Shown here: positions 53,126 through 63,254 of the stretch, piece after piece | How positions within the stretch are numbered: the stretch's first letter is position 1 | How the letters are laid out: the number at the start of each line of letters is the position of its first letter | DNA from: Charina bottae | Lineage: Eukaryota > Chordata > Lepidosauria > Squamata > Charinaidae | Reading direction: 5' to 3' | Length of the DNA: 64,000 nucleotides | NCBI GenBank assembly: GCA_023362775.1 | Contig: JALMGJ010000006.1 | Coordinates: 4,115,001 to 4,179,000, forward strand | Notes under the pieces: generated by a model | Seen by the model: only the letters and a program-made list of their open reading frames with translations | Database searches by the model: none | What the model was told of the DNA's origin: nothing | Program-made: the position numbers and the translations under genes

Positions 53126-53415
53126 AATGTATTGTCGAAGGCTTTCACGGCCAGAGTTCGATGGCTGTTGTGGGTCTTCCGGGCTGTGTGGCCGTGTTCT
53201 GGAAGTTGTGGTTCCTAACGTTTCGCCAGCATCTGTGGCCGGCATCGTCAGAGGGCAGGAGCACAGACAGAAGCAATCTCTCTGTGCCCAGGTAGAGTGG
53301 CAAATCGCTTGTCTGTGCTCCTGCCCTCTGACGATGCCGGCCACAGATGCTGGCGAAACGTTAGGAACCACAACTTCCAGAAAACGGCCACACAGCCCGG
53401 AAGACCCACAACAGC
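53126..53415. mobile_element. Short Penelope-like palindrome, copy C
   Basis: 290-bp inverted repeat whose outer arms carry GGTCTTCCGGGCTGTGTGGC and its reverse complement, with TCTGACGATGCCGGCCACAG then ATGCTGGCGAAACGTTAGGA in each arm. Perfect 12-bp duplication CCTCCAAGTTAC (53114-53125 and 53416-53427). No coding sequence remains. Confidence 0.88.
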
Positions 53416-53439
53416 CCTCCAAGTTACCTTTGTCCAGTT

Positions 53440-53680
53440 TGGGTGGCAGCATCTAGCCAGCTTTGGTGTAACATGGGAAGCTAAGCAGAGTTGGGTCTGG
53501 TTAGTACTTGGAAGAGACTGCCAAGAAGCCCTGGGGCTGAGGGCTAGATTAGGAAATCTTTAGAAAGATTTAGAAAAGAACGTCCTGGAAGAAGGCGATG
53601 GCAACCCACTTCTGTATGATGGCCAAGAAAACTGGATGGATTGTGCATCCATGAAGCTGCCAAAGAAGACTTTATCTTTT
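53440..53680 (+). mobile_element. 5S-rRNA-derived SINE remnant
   Basis: GGGAAGCTAAGCAGAGTTGG and CTGGTTAGTACTTGGAAGAG match the 5S rRNA internal promoter region; GGAAGAAGGCGATGGCAACC and AAGAAAACTGGATGGATTGT form the body. Confidence 0.8.
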
Positions 53681-53699
53681 TACTGTGACGTACGTATAA

Positions 53700-54550
53700 C
53701 AAATGAAATTAAAACCAAACTCATGCTTTAAGAATGCAGCAAAAAAGCAGCAGGTCTACTGGAAAGAAGAACTGGAATCAAATTATGCCTCTGGGCTAAA
53801 AGGACTGTTTGGAATTAGGGGTTGAATCAGATAGCTTCAACAGAAACAGGCCAAATTGGTATGTGACTTAACTTCACAGGAAGATCTGATGGGCAAGAAA
53901 TCACAGGGTTACTCTGCATGACAGGAAGTTACTTGGTGTTTAAAGAAGTAAGAATAACACACCTGCAATTCTTCATAATTAAAATGAACAATTAAAACCA
54001 CGAAATTTGCCTTTGTCAATAGCACCACCATCTGACCATGGAGGAATATAGAACTTGGTGGAATTTATAATACTAATAAATAGCAACAGTAATGTTAGGA
54101 ATTTACATTGCTATCACTAAATGCCTTTTTCATTTTTAATAAACAAAGAAACATATTTGATTTGACCAAGCTTTAGTAATTTTTAAAATTAGAATGAACT
54201 GTATCTTTGCAATGTACCAGTGAGAATCAATACATATTAACTTAGTCAATTATTGTATTTGCTTATTTGGTATATTTTATTACAAAATTACTTTATTTAT
54301 ATTTTTATTCTTCAAGAAACATTTCTGAGACTTTATGTAAAAGTATGTACATTCTGATCCAGCCAATCCAATACAGGAGCTTTGGATGCCAAGGACAGAA
54401 CATTTGGAATCGGCAAATTTATTATTTGATTTGGTTACTGGTAAAAGAGTCCAGATGCAGGAAAGCCAATTACAAAAAACATTGGGTCAAATAAATTAGT
54501 TTTGTCTTGGGTGTAGAATTCAACAATGTAGTGTCAGTTTTAACTGGTAA
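53700..54550. other. AT-rich LRGUK intron, nothing recognised
   Basis: AT-rich sequence with no identified repeat or gene. Confidence 0.4.
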
Positions 54551-54559
54551 GTCCTAGGC

Positions 54560-54797
54560 CAGGGGTCGGCAAACTTTTTATGCCAGGAGCCATTTTGACA
54601 TGCTCGAGGACGTTTTGAAATGCTCGAGAGCCAGGGGGCGGGGTTTGCGGGCGGGGGCCAATCACGTGGAAGGGGGCAGGGTTTGCGGGCGGGGGCCAAT
54701 CGCGTGGAAGGGGCGGGGTGAGTTCAGCTGCGGAAGAGCCACACTCAAGGGGCCAAAGAGCCACATCTGGCTCGCGAGCCGCCATTTCCGACCCTTG
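54560..54797 (+). mobile_element. Non-autonomous hAT element (CAGGGGTCGGCAAAC type)
   Basis: Starts CAGGGGTCGGCAAACTTTTT and ends TTCCGACCCTTG, with perfect 8-bp duplication TCCTAGGC (54552-54559 and 54798-54805). Internal GGGCGGGGTTTGCGGGCGGG and GGCCAATCACGTGG units; related in layout to 20550-20826. Confidence 0.92.
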
Positions 54798-55029
54798 TCC
54801 TAGGCTATAACTAATAGCAAATGAGAACCGAAAAAGATTCTGTCCTATGGAATTTGGGGGTAATGTCAGAAGCATAATGGCCAACCAGCTCAAGAGTATT
54901 CTGGGGTAAGAACACAAGGGAGGGGAAGCAACAGGGATATTATTGTGGGGTGCGATATAGATCAACAAGCCAGCAGATGATCTGGATAATGACCTCCTGG
55001 ACCAGATTATAGAATTCACAGGGAGGAGA

Positions 55030-55175
55030 GGCATACAAGTAGTCCTTGGGTTACAATGGCAATTGGGACCAGAATTTCTGTCGCTAAGCGATGAGGTCGT
55101 AAAGCGTGACGTCACGTGACCACGTTGCTTAGCGATGGCAATCCCGGCAGCCATTGTAACCCCAGGACCACGCGG
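55030..55175. mobile_element. Relative of the CAGGTAGTCC DNA element
   Basis: CAAGTAGTCCTTGGGTTACA on the left, CGCTAAGCGATGAGGTCGTA in the middle and TTGCTTAGCGATGGCAATC, CCATTGTAACCC on the right; inverted-repeat-like. Confidence 0.5.
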
Positions 55176-55179
55176 ATCA

Positions 55180-56460
55180 TTAAGAAGGAAGAGGCGGGAG
55201 TCCCAGGCAAACAGGTGGGTGCCACGGACGGCTGCCATGGCCAGGCGCCACGGAGTCTGGGCGGGAGCCTCAGATCAAAGGGAATGCAGTTCAATTGCGC
55301 ACATTCCAATGAGGAAAAAAAATGGAGGCCAGCTAATTTGGGGATGATGTCAGAAGCTCAGTGGCCAACCAGATAATGGCATATCGTGCCCCTGTCACTA
55401 CAAAAGATACAGTGGTCTATAAAAATGCTGATGGAGACAAAAGGAGGAGATTCTTGGATGCTTGGAGACATGCTGCTGACTTCCTTTTAGTGTTAGCCTG
55501 CCTTCCCTACCAAAATTTCCTCTACATTCTTGGCACCTTTATCAGAACCTAACACCTTGGCACTATCAACGAATTTCGAGTGGGAGAGTCAATATTTTCC
55601 TTTACACTTCAACTTTTAAATTGCCTAAGTATATTTACACTAGGAATGGGGCTATCAAAAAATGGAACTGAATCTACTTTTTCCTGATTTGAATCAACAT
55701 TATTTTTGCCATTGCTTATGCCTTGATTGGCTTCTGTCTAACCATTTATTTACTCTTTTTAGTCAATTACACCACTGTCAATTAGATTATTCTGCTTGAA
55801 AAGTATGAATCGTCTTACAAAAAGCTTTTGCAGATTTTGTATGCTTTGTCGCCAGCCTATTATTCCAATGAATTTTAAACTGATGCTGGTTTTGGTACAA
55901 CCTTAATTCAGTGATCAACCTCCATCAGCTCACTGGAATAACTCAGGGTGCCGGGCAAGGAGAGGCCAGCCTTTGTCCTCGCAATCTCAGTCCAGCACAA
56001 TACCGTAACTACGGAGCCACACTGTTCTTGCCACCAGCTCTCCTCAACAGGGAAGCTTCTAAGGACTGCAGTTGGACTTAGAGGTGAAAGATGTCTGGTT
56101 TTAGGTAGCAATGAGTAGAGAGCGGAGTGTTTTCGGCGGAAACCTGCTTAGAAGTCTTTTGCATTATGATTTTCTGCATGAGAACCTTCTAGAACCTGCA
56201 GCAAGGACACTGTCAGGACATAGATGGTTGACCTTCAGAGATAGACTTTTGGGTCTGACCAAAAGGAGCTTCAACATCTTACCCATCAACTTCTTCAAAG
56301 CATCCACTCAGATCAATTTGATGCTGGTGTTGTATCCTGAAAAATCCCTCTTACCCCCCATTAGTATACTGCAGAGAATACTATGCGGGCTATGGGCCTG
56401 TTAGCTGTGCCATCCAAGCTTACTTCCATATGCTTCAAGCGAATATTTTATTATCCTTCT
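55180..56460. other. LRGUK intron, mostly unclassified
   Basis: A possible tRNA-SINE head in antisense at about 55905-56050 (CAGTCCAGCACAATACCGTA). Nothing else supported. Confidence 0.4.
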
Positions 56461-56466
56461 CGTATG

Positions 56467-56800
56467 AGGGGCGTGGTGGCTCAGCGGGTAAGACGCCAGG
56501 CTTGTTGGTCGGAAGGTCGCAAGTTCGGAGGTTCGAATCCCTAGCCCCGCGTGACGGAGTGAGCTCCCGCACCAGCCCCAGCTCTTGCCAACCTAGCAAT
56601 TCGAAAGCATGCAAATGCAAGTAGATGAATAGGTACCACTTTGGTGGGATGGTAACAGCGTTCCGCGTGCGTCATGCCGGCCACATGACCGTGGAAGCGT
56701 CTTCGGACAGCGCTGGCTCTTCGGCTAACAAATGGAGATGAGCACCGGCCCCCAGAGTCGGACACGACTGCACAAATGTGCGGGGGGAACCTTTACCTTT
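56467..56800 (+). mobile_element. Sauria SINE, second copy
   Basis: Full SINE in plus orientation: GGGGCGTGGTGGCTCAGCGG (A box at about 56477), GGTTCGAATCC (B box at 56530-56540), the unique middle ACTTTGGTGGGATGGTAACA, and the BovB-like tail GAGTCGGACACGACTGCACA then TTTACCTTTT. It ends 37 bp from an LRGUK exon. Target duplication unclear. Confidence 0.92.
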
Positions 56801-56836
56801 TTATGGGAGACTTAGATTCCAGAATAACAGACTGAC

Positions 56837-57038
56837 CTACACTGATGACCGCATCGAAGAAGCCTGGGAAATCCTGGTTCACTTTGATATACATGTCCAC
56901 CCTACGGACAGCTTCCTCGATCTCTGGTCTACTGAATAACCCCATCCTTCGTAGGTGACCCTCATATTTTTCTTTGTTCACTGGAACCAGTAGGATGTAT
57001 CGTGGTTCGAAGTAGGAATTCTTCAAGCTTCTGACACC
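56837..57038 (-). CDS. LRGUK: LRGUK exon, end of guanylate-kinase domain
   Basis: Encodes GVRSLKNSYFEPRYILLVPV, then NKEKYEGHLRRMGLFSRPEI and EEAVRRVDMYIKVNQDFPGF, ending FDAVISV(D). NKEKYEG.LRR.GLFSR.EI is diagnostic of LRGUK, corresponding to the lid and final helices of the GK fold. The acceptor is CTCCAAG|GG. The donor was set at GTAG|GTCAGT because it gives phase 1 and the expected VISVDDYDEAF join to the next exon. Confidence 0.96.
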
Positions 57039-57475
57039 CTTGGAGAGAGAGAAAGTTCAGCTGTCATGGCTGGCGGACTTTGTTGGCCTTCAGTTGCTAA
57101 ATAACTCCAATAGTCCAAATCAACGCAGAAAGCCATAAGGTCATATAACCAATGGTGCTTGGTTTGGGTTCTCCAAACTATGTGGCTGAACCACATTAAG
57201 AAGCCTGGATTCTCCATAAGCCATCCCCTTAGGAGGCGGTTCAAGGGACCTTCAAGGGAGGTTACTGAGCCTTCTAGCTCCCCTGCCGTCTTCCCCCCAC
57301 CCCCACCCCCACCCACCCCATTCCCTTGCCTTTTCCCCCCCACAGGATTCTTACCTTAGCCTGTCTGGTTTCCTAGTCTCTTCTCCAGGCCCTCCTGCTT
57401 CCATTTTATCAGACCATCGTTTAAATCAAACTACATAAATCCAGAAAATGCTTCTGCAGCCAAGGGGCCTCCTAC

Positions 57476-57589
57476 CTCTATTTCTAAATGAACACAGGTT
57501 GCCAGCCCCTCCCGAGCAATGGATTCAATGGTGTCTCGGCTCAGTCCGTAGTAGAAGCCGCTATATTTGAAAGTGGCTATAAATTTTCC
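57476..57589 (-). CDS. LRGUK: LRGUK exon, guanylate-kinase core
   Basis: Encodes GKFIATFKYSGFYYGLSRDT then IESIAREGLATCVHLEIE: the YGL(S/N)RDT segment and the strand ending in LEIE before the G-V-R of the next exon, as in guanylate-kinase domains. It is 114 bp, phase 0 at both ends. The acceptor is ATTTCAG|GG and the donor GAG|GTAGGA. Confidence 0.96.
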
Positions 57590-57768
57590 CTGAAATGAGG
57601 AAAGAAGGGGGGGGGGGGGGAAGGAAGACCAGGTGATATCAACAGCAAAGGAAACAACATTCATAATAAGCCTCACCTGGATTCTAGCACATCATACTTT
57701 GGATATTTCCTGGCTATAATCCTGTTGCTACATCAAGAAAACAAAGGGCTTATTGAAAGCTTCTGCAC

Positions 57769-58070
57769 CAGGGTTTCTCAACCAGGGTTCCGTGGAACCC
57801 TCGGGTTCTGCAAGAGGTCACTAGGGGTTCCCTGGGAGATCATGATTTATTTAAAAAATTATTTCGAATTTGGGCAACTTCACATTAAAGACATAAGTGA
57901 TTTTTAGTTTAAGAACACTGTTAATGCATCTCTACAGGCCTACCCATGAAATGAATATAACAATTTTGTAACTTTTGGCCTGTATATTTGAGCCTGAATG
58001 TGCAGGGGTTCCCCAGGGCCTGAAAGATATTTCCAGGGTTCCTTCAGGGTCAAAAGGTGGAGAAAGTCTG
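57769..58070 (+). mobile_element. hAT-like element (CAGGGTTTCTCAACCAGGG type)
   Basis: Left end CAGGGTTTCTCAACCAGGGT followed by TCCGTGGAACCCTCGGGTTC; right end GTTCCTTCAGGGTCAAAAGG..GAGAAAGTCTG. A common vertebrate hAT MITE pattern; flanks show no clear duplication. Confidence 0.6.
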
Positions 58071-58393
58071 TTCCCATCCTGGCATCCTCCAGATCTGCTG
58101 AGATTACAAACTAGACTATTTCTATAAAAAGGACAAAGGCAGACGTTGTCCTCTGGCTTCCAGGCATTTGCCAGCAGAGCGCAGACACCTGCTAGAAGCG
58201 TCCAAACTGTTGCCAACCCGTGACGCCAAAGGGGGCGGACGGAGCAGAGGGACTCGCAATAAAGCAACGTCCTCTGTTTCTTCAGTATCTGAAGCCCCAA
58301 ACTTCTCTTCCGTCTATCCGCTCTGAATGTGAGCCGAGATGGACCTGCAGGCATCCTCCTTTGTTGCCCCCCAAAGACTGGCTTCCTCCTTAC

Positions 58394-58490
58394 CGTGTTC
58401 ACCATCTTGTCAAATTCCTCCTGAGATACAAAATAGTAGTCTAATCTGTTTTCTTCTCCAAAATAAGGACTCCTGGTGGTATGACAGGGG
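58394..58490 (-). CDS. LRGUK: LRGUK exon, GMP-binding region
   Basis: Encodes (S)PCHTTRSPYFGEENRLDYYF then VSQEEFDKMVNT. TTRxPxxGExxxxDYxFVSxxEF is the GMP-binding signature of guanylate kinases and MAGUK GK domains. The acceptor is TTCTCAG|CC and the donor ACG|GTAAGG. It is in phase with both neighbours. Confidence 0.96.
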
Positions 58491-58599
58491 CTGAGAAGGA
58501 AGCGAGGTAGAAAGAGAAGAAGCGGTTAAGAGGGAATGAGTGAGCCTGGGATCTTGCACTGGTTTTGGAGTAAAGTTGGGGAGCATCAGAAAAGGGCCA

Positions 58600-58860
58600 C
58601 AATGGTCTCTTGACCTTGGCTGATCTGGAAAGCCTAAGGAGGGTTGGACTTGGTTAGCACTTGGCCTGGAGACCTCTGGGAAATCCTGTGGCTGTTGAGT
58701 CGATGGGGAAGTCAAAAACCGCCCAGGGTCCCCGATGGGGGAGATGGGCGGTAATATAAATTTAATAATAAATAAATAAATAAATAAAAACACATTCCAG
58801 GAAAAAAAAACCAATGACAAACTGCTTCTGCATTGCTGCCATGAAGCTGAGCTTAACTCA
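58600..58860 (+). mobile_element. 5S-derived SINE with L2-tail insertion
   Basis: GAAAGCCTAAGGAGGGTTGG and CTTGGTTAGCACTTGGCCTG give the 5S promoter part. The body is interrupted at about 58715-58790 by an L2-type tail (ACCGCCCAGGGTCCCCGATG..GGGCGG, (AATA)n), then continues to TGCTGCCATGAAGC. Confidence 0.7.
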
Positions 58861-58894
58861 AAGGAATGTTTACTTTTTTACAGACTCAGTAGAG

Positions 58895-59559
58895 CAGAGC
58901 TTTCCAAACTTTTCATGTTGGTGACACACTTTTTAGACATGCATCATTTTGCGACACACTCTTATAGCAGGGCATCATTTTGCGACACACTCTTACAGCA
59001 GGGCATCATTTCGCGACACACTCTTACAGCAGGGCATCATTTCGCGACACACTCTTACAGCAGGGCACAAGGCAGGCACTAGGACCTGCATGGAATCACA
59101 GCAGGTTTGGAGGCAGCAAGGCACAAGGCAGGCACTAGGACCTGCACGGAATCCTGGCAGGGCAGGTTTGGAGGCAGCAAGGCAGCAAGGCACAAGGCAG
59201 GCACTAGGACCTGCGCGGAATCCTGGCAGGGCAGGTTTGGAGGCAGCCAGGCACAAGGCAGGCACTAGGACCTGCGTGGAATCCTGGCAGGGCAGGTTTG
59301 GAGGCAGCAAGGCACAAGGCAGGAACTAGGACCTGCGCGGAATCCTGGCAGGGCAGGTTTGGAGGCAGCAAGGCACAAGGCGGGCACTAGGACCTGCGTG
59401 GAATCCTGGCAGGGCAGGTTTGGAGGCAGCAAGGCACAAGGCAGGCACTAGGACCTGCGCGGAATCCTGGCAGGGCTCGGAGGCAGCAGCAGCCGCGACA
59501 CACCCAGACACTGCAGCCGACACACTAACGTGTCCCGACACACAGTTTGGAAAGCTCTG
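58895..59559 (-). mobile_element. hAT-type MITE, expanded minisatellite copy 4
   Basis: 665-bp antisense copy of the family at 553, 4995 and 9751. Perfect 8-bp duplication CAGTAGAG (58887-58894 and 59560-59567). Inside are about seven units of about 61 bp (CAAGGCAGGCACTAGGACCT...) and a separate about 30-bp repeat (GCGACACACTCTTACAGCAG) near the left end. Confidence 0.93.
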
Positions 59560-59834
59560 CAGTAGAGATTTACAAAATCATGAGAATGAGAGAACACTCT
59601 TCTAAATCTCGTAACACTTTGAGACCAGGTCTTTCATCCCACATTGCAACACATCAGATCCAAAAGACCTCAGGAAACATACCCATCAAGCCATTCCCTT
59701 TCAAGGTAAACTCCTGGAGTCAGGAGTTTAAAAAAGAGAGAGAGAGGGAGGGAGGGAGGGAGGAAAGGGACAGGAAGGGCCAACACCATAAACTACATCT
59801 CTCTGTACCTTTCTAACCTTGTAGGAAAAGAGCT

Positions 59835-59935
59835 GTGCTAGTCTACGGTGGCAAAAATTCAGGAGTCTGGTAGCACCTTTTCTGACTAACACGTTTTATT
59901 AAAAGGTGCCAGCTTTCATGCTACCAGACTTCCGA
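59835..59935. repeat. Interspersed repeat with GTCTGGTAGCACC motif, copy 3
   Basis: AATTCAGGAGTCTGGTAGCACC and TTAAAAGGTGCCAGCTTTCA; partly palindromic; related to copies at 12085 and 45815. Confidence 0.45.
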
Positions 59936-60690
59936 TTTCTAACCTTGCAAACATTCCTTGCTTCCCCCACAACCATACGTTGCTTCCTACCCATAGGAAG
60001 CTTGCCCTTCAAGCTTCTCACCCTTCTACTTTTCAGGATCTCATCACCTCCATTCAATCACAACTTCCTTTTTATTGTTTTTAATGATTTTTGAGATCAG
60101 AGCTATAGAAATATTGAGAGATCCATGAACTGAAACATTTGCAGTAGAAAAAATGCTGCTTTTATTTTAAAACAAAGAAACAAAACCTAGTTGTCTTTCT
60201 GCTCTCCTCAGCCGAGAAGAGCACATGGCTAATTAACATATGAATTACTACATAGCTGTAGGCAGTTGCCTCTCCCCTCTCGCACTCACACTCTTAACAC
60301 AAAAAGAAGATTTACAATATAAAGCCTTTACAATAACAACTTGGCATTACCTGAGTGGACAACGTTTAGCATGTGACCACTCTGACTCAGCACACCTATT
60401 ACTTATTTGGAAAAGAACCAACAGGTAACTTTCTGATTGGTCAAGACAAACCAGACCTTCAGGCACCAATTAATCAACATTCCTGAGGAGGGAGTTAACA
60501 TGAGCCCTCCTGACTCCAACAGAAAAAAACTTTTCAGTCTGACTTTTAAAATAGCTTTCCAGATTCTTTCCAAATCATAAAATATATACAACATTCCTCT
60601 GTCTTCCTCTCATTTTTTTTTAAATTTATAAATATGAGTTTTGGGTCCCTTCAATCAAACAATGCCATCTATCAGGACCCAGGAACCACA
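59936..60690. other. AT-rich LRGUK intron, nothing recognised
   Basis: No repeat or gene that I can support. Confidence 0.4.
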
Positions 60691-60694
60691 CCTT

Positions 60695-60955
60695 CTATGC
60701 CATGGACCCTACCTTCTGGTATGATATCCCCTCCAAGATCCATGTCACCCCCACCCTGATAATGTTCCAGAAGTCTTTAAAAACTGGGCTGTTCTCCCAG
60801 ACTTTTGGGTAGGGTGCTTGTAGAGCCCATCAGTTGCGTTTTATGTTGTAGGGGGTGTATGCCTAGATGCCTAGGATTTTCTCTTCATTGTTTTCCTGTT
60901 CTCTTTAACTGTAAGCCACCCAGATCCTTCTGGAGTTGGGCAGCCTCTGAATCTA

Positions 60956-61000
<45 letters not shown>

Positions 61001-61014
61001 TAATAATAATAATC
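60695..61014 (+). mobile_element. L2-like LINE 3' remnant with (AAT)n tail
   Basis: TTCCAGAAGTCTTTAAAAAC then TGGGCTGTTCTCCCAGACTT decodes to the ...FQKSLKTGLF.. end of L2. Tail GTAAGCCACCCAGATCCTTC then (AAT)n at about 60957-61012. Confidence 0.65.
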
Positions 61015-61228
61015 TGAATGTTGCAGATTTATTGGCATTGGAACTCCCAAATATGTTGGCTAAAGATTACAGTAAAAAATTATGTTGACGGGGATTCTGG
61101 GAAGCACAGCCTCAGCATATTGAAGCAACAGACTGGAGAAGACTGATTGGATTAGTACAGATTCCCACATTGTATTTTGAATTTTGAACTAAAAGTACAG
61201 AATCAAAATGTGCCAAATTTGTGTAGAC

Positions 61229-61363
61229 CAGTGTTTCTCAACCTTGGCAACTCTAAGATGTGTGGACTTCAACTCCCAGAATTCCCCAGCCAGCCTTGCT
61301 GGCTGGGGAATTCTGGGAGTTGAAGTCCACACATCTTAGAGTTGCCAAGGTTGAGAAACACTG
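61229..61363. mobile_element. Palindromic hAT-like MITE with perfect 8-bp duplication
   Basis: 135 bp with arms nearly perfectly complementary (CAGTGTTTCTCAACCTTGGC...GCCAAGGTTGAGAAACACTG), flanked by GTGTAGAC at 61221-61228 and 61364-61371. The youngest-looking copy. Confidence 0.95.
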
Positions 61364-61954
61364 GTGTAGACATATACCTTCAGTTAATGCAAGGCAGGCA
61401 TAGATCTCCAGCATTGACTGCAGGTTCGATACACAGCACAAATAATGAAGGCACCACAATCCATTAATTGATTTGGCTTGATTAGACAATTAAAATGTAA
61501 GCAATTAATTGATGTACAAAGTGCAGGATAATTCATGAGGTAACCAGTAAAAGGTTAGCACTTCTCTAGGAGGCAACTTAAATATTTTCCATGCTAATCT
61601 ACGCTAAGAACCAAAGCAAAACTGGCTTAATTAAAGTGAGAATATTGAATGGACAGCTCCTCCAATTAGAAGCTGTGCTCAGATACCAGAATTAGAACTG
61701 CTGATTATATATCTGAATCAACCTTTCTTAAGTGGGGGCCTTCCAGAGAGGTCTTACTTGGTCCCCTAACACACATCAGGATAAGAAAAGCCCATTTCAC
61801 TATGTGGAAGTAAACCCCACTATCATGAGTGGGTTTTGCTCCCTGAAGAAAGAACTGTAGCCAGGAAATTGGGCTTAAAGCTTGCAGCCCTTGACGTAAC
61901 ATCAATCTGCAAAGTCCATGCTGAAGGGTAGAGTTGTCTGAACACAGGAATTAT

Positions 61955-62091
61955 CCCAATAGAAGAGAATATTTGTAGCTCAGGGTTGAACTGTGGAGTC
62001 CCTGGTGCTCAAACGTTTCATGACCCAACCAGGTAACATCATCAGTGCAAGTTGCAAGCAAACAACCAAGCTCAGAGAACACCAAGAACTC
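61955..62091. mobile_element. Minimal Penelope-like inverted arm pair, copy D
   Basis: 137 bp: left arm ATATTTGTAGCTCAGGGTTG..GGAGTCCCTGGTGCTC..ACGTTTCATGACCCAACC, then GGTAACATCATCAGTGCAAG, then the short right arm CAACCAAGCTCAGAGAACAC. Perfect 12-bp duplication CACAGGAATTAT (61943-61954 and 62092-62103). No coding sequence. Confidence 0.85.
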
Positions 62092-62109
62092 CACAGGAAT
62101 TATTTTCTA

Positions 62110-62310
62110 GACTTCAGTAGGTGACAGCTCCTAGCGGACTTTAACTGGGCTCAGAAACTAAGTGGGATTAGATGGGAGATTGCTAGGAATTTCCACATCT
62201 GGAGGTTGGGCTGGAGAAGTCTAAAAAAAAAAATCCCAGAAGGCGACAGTGGCAATCCACTCCCATATTATATCACGGAAACTGCATGGTTGTGTCCATG
62301 TAGTTACCAA
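62110..62310 (+). mobile_element. 5S-derived SINE remnant
   Basis: GGGCTCAGAAACTAAGTGGG, ATTAGATGGGAGATTGCTAG, then GGCGACAGTGGCAATCCACT and ACTGCATGGTTGTGTCCATG. Same layout as 53440-53680. Confidence 0.7.
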
Positions 62311-62558
62311 GGCCTGTGTTTGCCCCCAAAGGGCTTCCTCTTTGCCATGTTATTTGCTGAGAGACTCTTCAGCAAAGGAATCCATGCCTTTAAACCATAC
62401 ATTCCCTCTTTTAATCCAACATGGTGGGCAATGGGAGGACAGAGAACTAGATTTGTTAGAAAAGAGTGCAATGTGTCCCTTCCACAGTTTTTTCTCCTCC
62501 TCGAGAACACCTGCCTCCAGCAACTCCCGAAGGCTTCCCAAGTGTGTAGGGCTCATAC

Positions 62559-62678
62559 CTGTATCTGAAATAGTTGTTGAACTTCCGACAAAGCCTGTGA
62601 CAAAGTTCTCGCTTCCAGCAGGCCAAGGGTCCGGTCAACACCAACATGGGGTAGGGAGCATCAAGACTGGGCAGGGTG
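62559..62678 (-). CDS. LRGUK: LRGUK exon with guanylate-kinase P-loop
   Basis: LRGUK is a testis-enriched vertebrate protein with N-terminal leucine-rich repeats and a C-terminal guanylate-kinase-like domain; in mouse it is needed for sperm head shaping and axoneme growth (established knowledge). This exon starts the GK domain: TLPSLDAPYPMLVLTGPLAC then WKRELCHRLCRKFNNYFRY(R). The P-loop reads G-P-L-A-C-W-K, so the Gly normally before the Lys is Trp (codon TGG at 62617-62615). Acceptor and donor on the minus strand are CCTACAG|C and ACAG|GTATGA. The preceding leucine-rich-repeat exons lie right of the window, so the gene is 5'-partial here. Confidence 0.93.
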
Positions 62679-62985
62679 CTGTAGGAAGAGAGGAAAGAGC
62701 TTGATTAAGTCCCTCCCATGGGCAACAAGAACGTAAGACAAAATCTGTGTGTGTGTTTGTCATTGTTGCCATATAGGAACTTCACCCATCTCTGCTCCCA
62801 GCTGAGTCTCAGGGTTGGTAGCATAGAGAAAACAAAATTAATCAATCAAATTAAAACCATACTTAAAGGAACTGTATTTTAAAGTGTTGAAATACCTGTC
62901 TTCATCAGATCAGGTTTCAAAATGGTGCACACCATCCATTGGATGGATTAAGCCAATTCCCAAAATTATCAGCAATGGATGTGCT

Positions 62986-63058
62986 AGCTGGGGAATTCTG
63001 GGAGTTATACAGTTCCACACACCCATCTAGAACTCACCCAAGTTGGGGAAAGCTGATA
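62986..63058. mobile_element. Palindromic MITE fragment
   Basis: GCTGGGGAATTCTGGGAGTT then a diverged CCACACACCCATCTAGAACT.. arm. Confidence 0.6.
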
Positions 63059-63130
63059 GAGCTAATAAACTGCAGTCCATAAACATTACTATATAGGTTA
63101 TGATGTTATTACAAGTTTAAATGCCTAGGC

Positions 63131-63246
63131 CAGTGTTTCTCAACCCCAGCCACTTTAAGATGTGTGGACTTCAACTCCCAGAATTCCCCAGCCAGCAAGG
63201 AGTTGAAGTCCACACATCTTAAAGTGGCCGGGGTTGAGAAACACTG
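63131..63246. mobile_element. Palindromic hAT-like MITE
   Basis: CAGTGTTTCTCAACCCCAGC...GGGGTTGAGAAACACTG with flanks GCCTAGGC and GCCTAGAG (7 of 8). The centre is shortened. Confidence 0.9.
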
Positions 63247-63254
63247 GCCTAGAG

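Noticed and set aside
53456..53520. 5S-rRNA-like sequence as a 5S gene
   Set aside because: Only the internal promoter part is kept, followed by a SINE body.
56477..56545. tRNA-like A and B boxes as a tRNA gene
   Set aside because: They belong to a Sauria SINE head; no cloverleaf with a proper acceptor stem was found.
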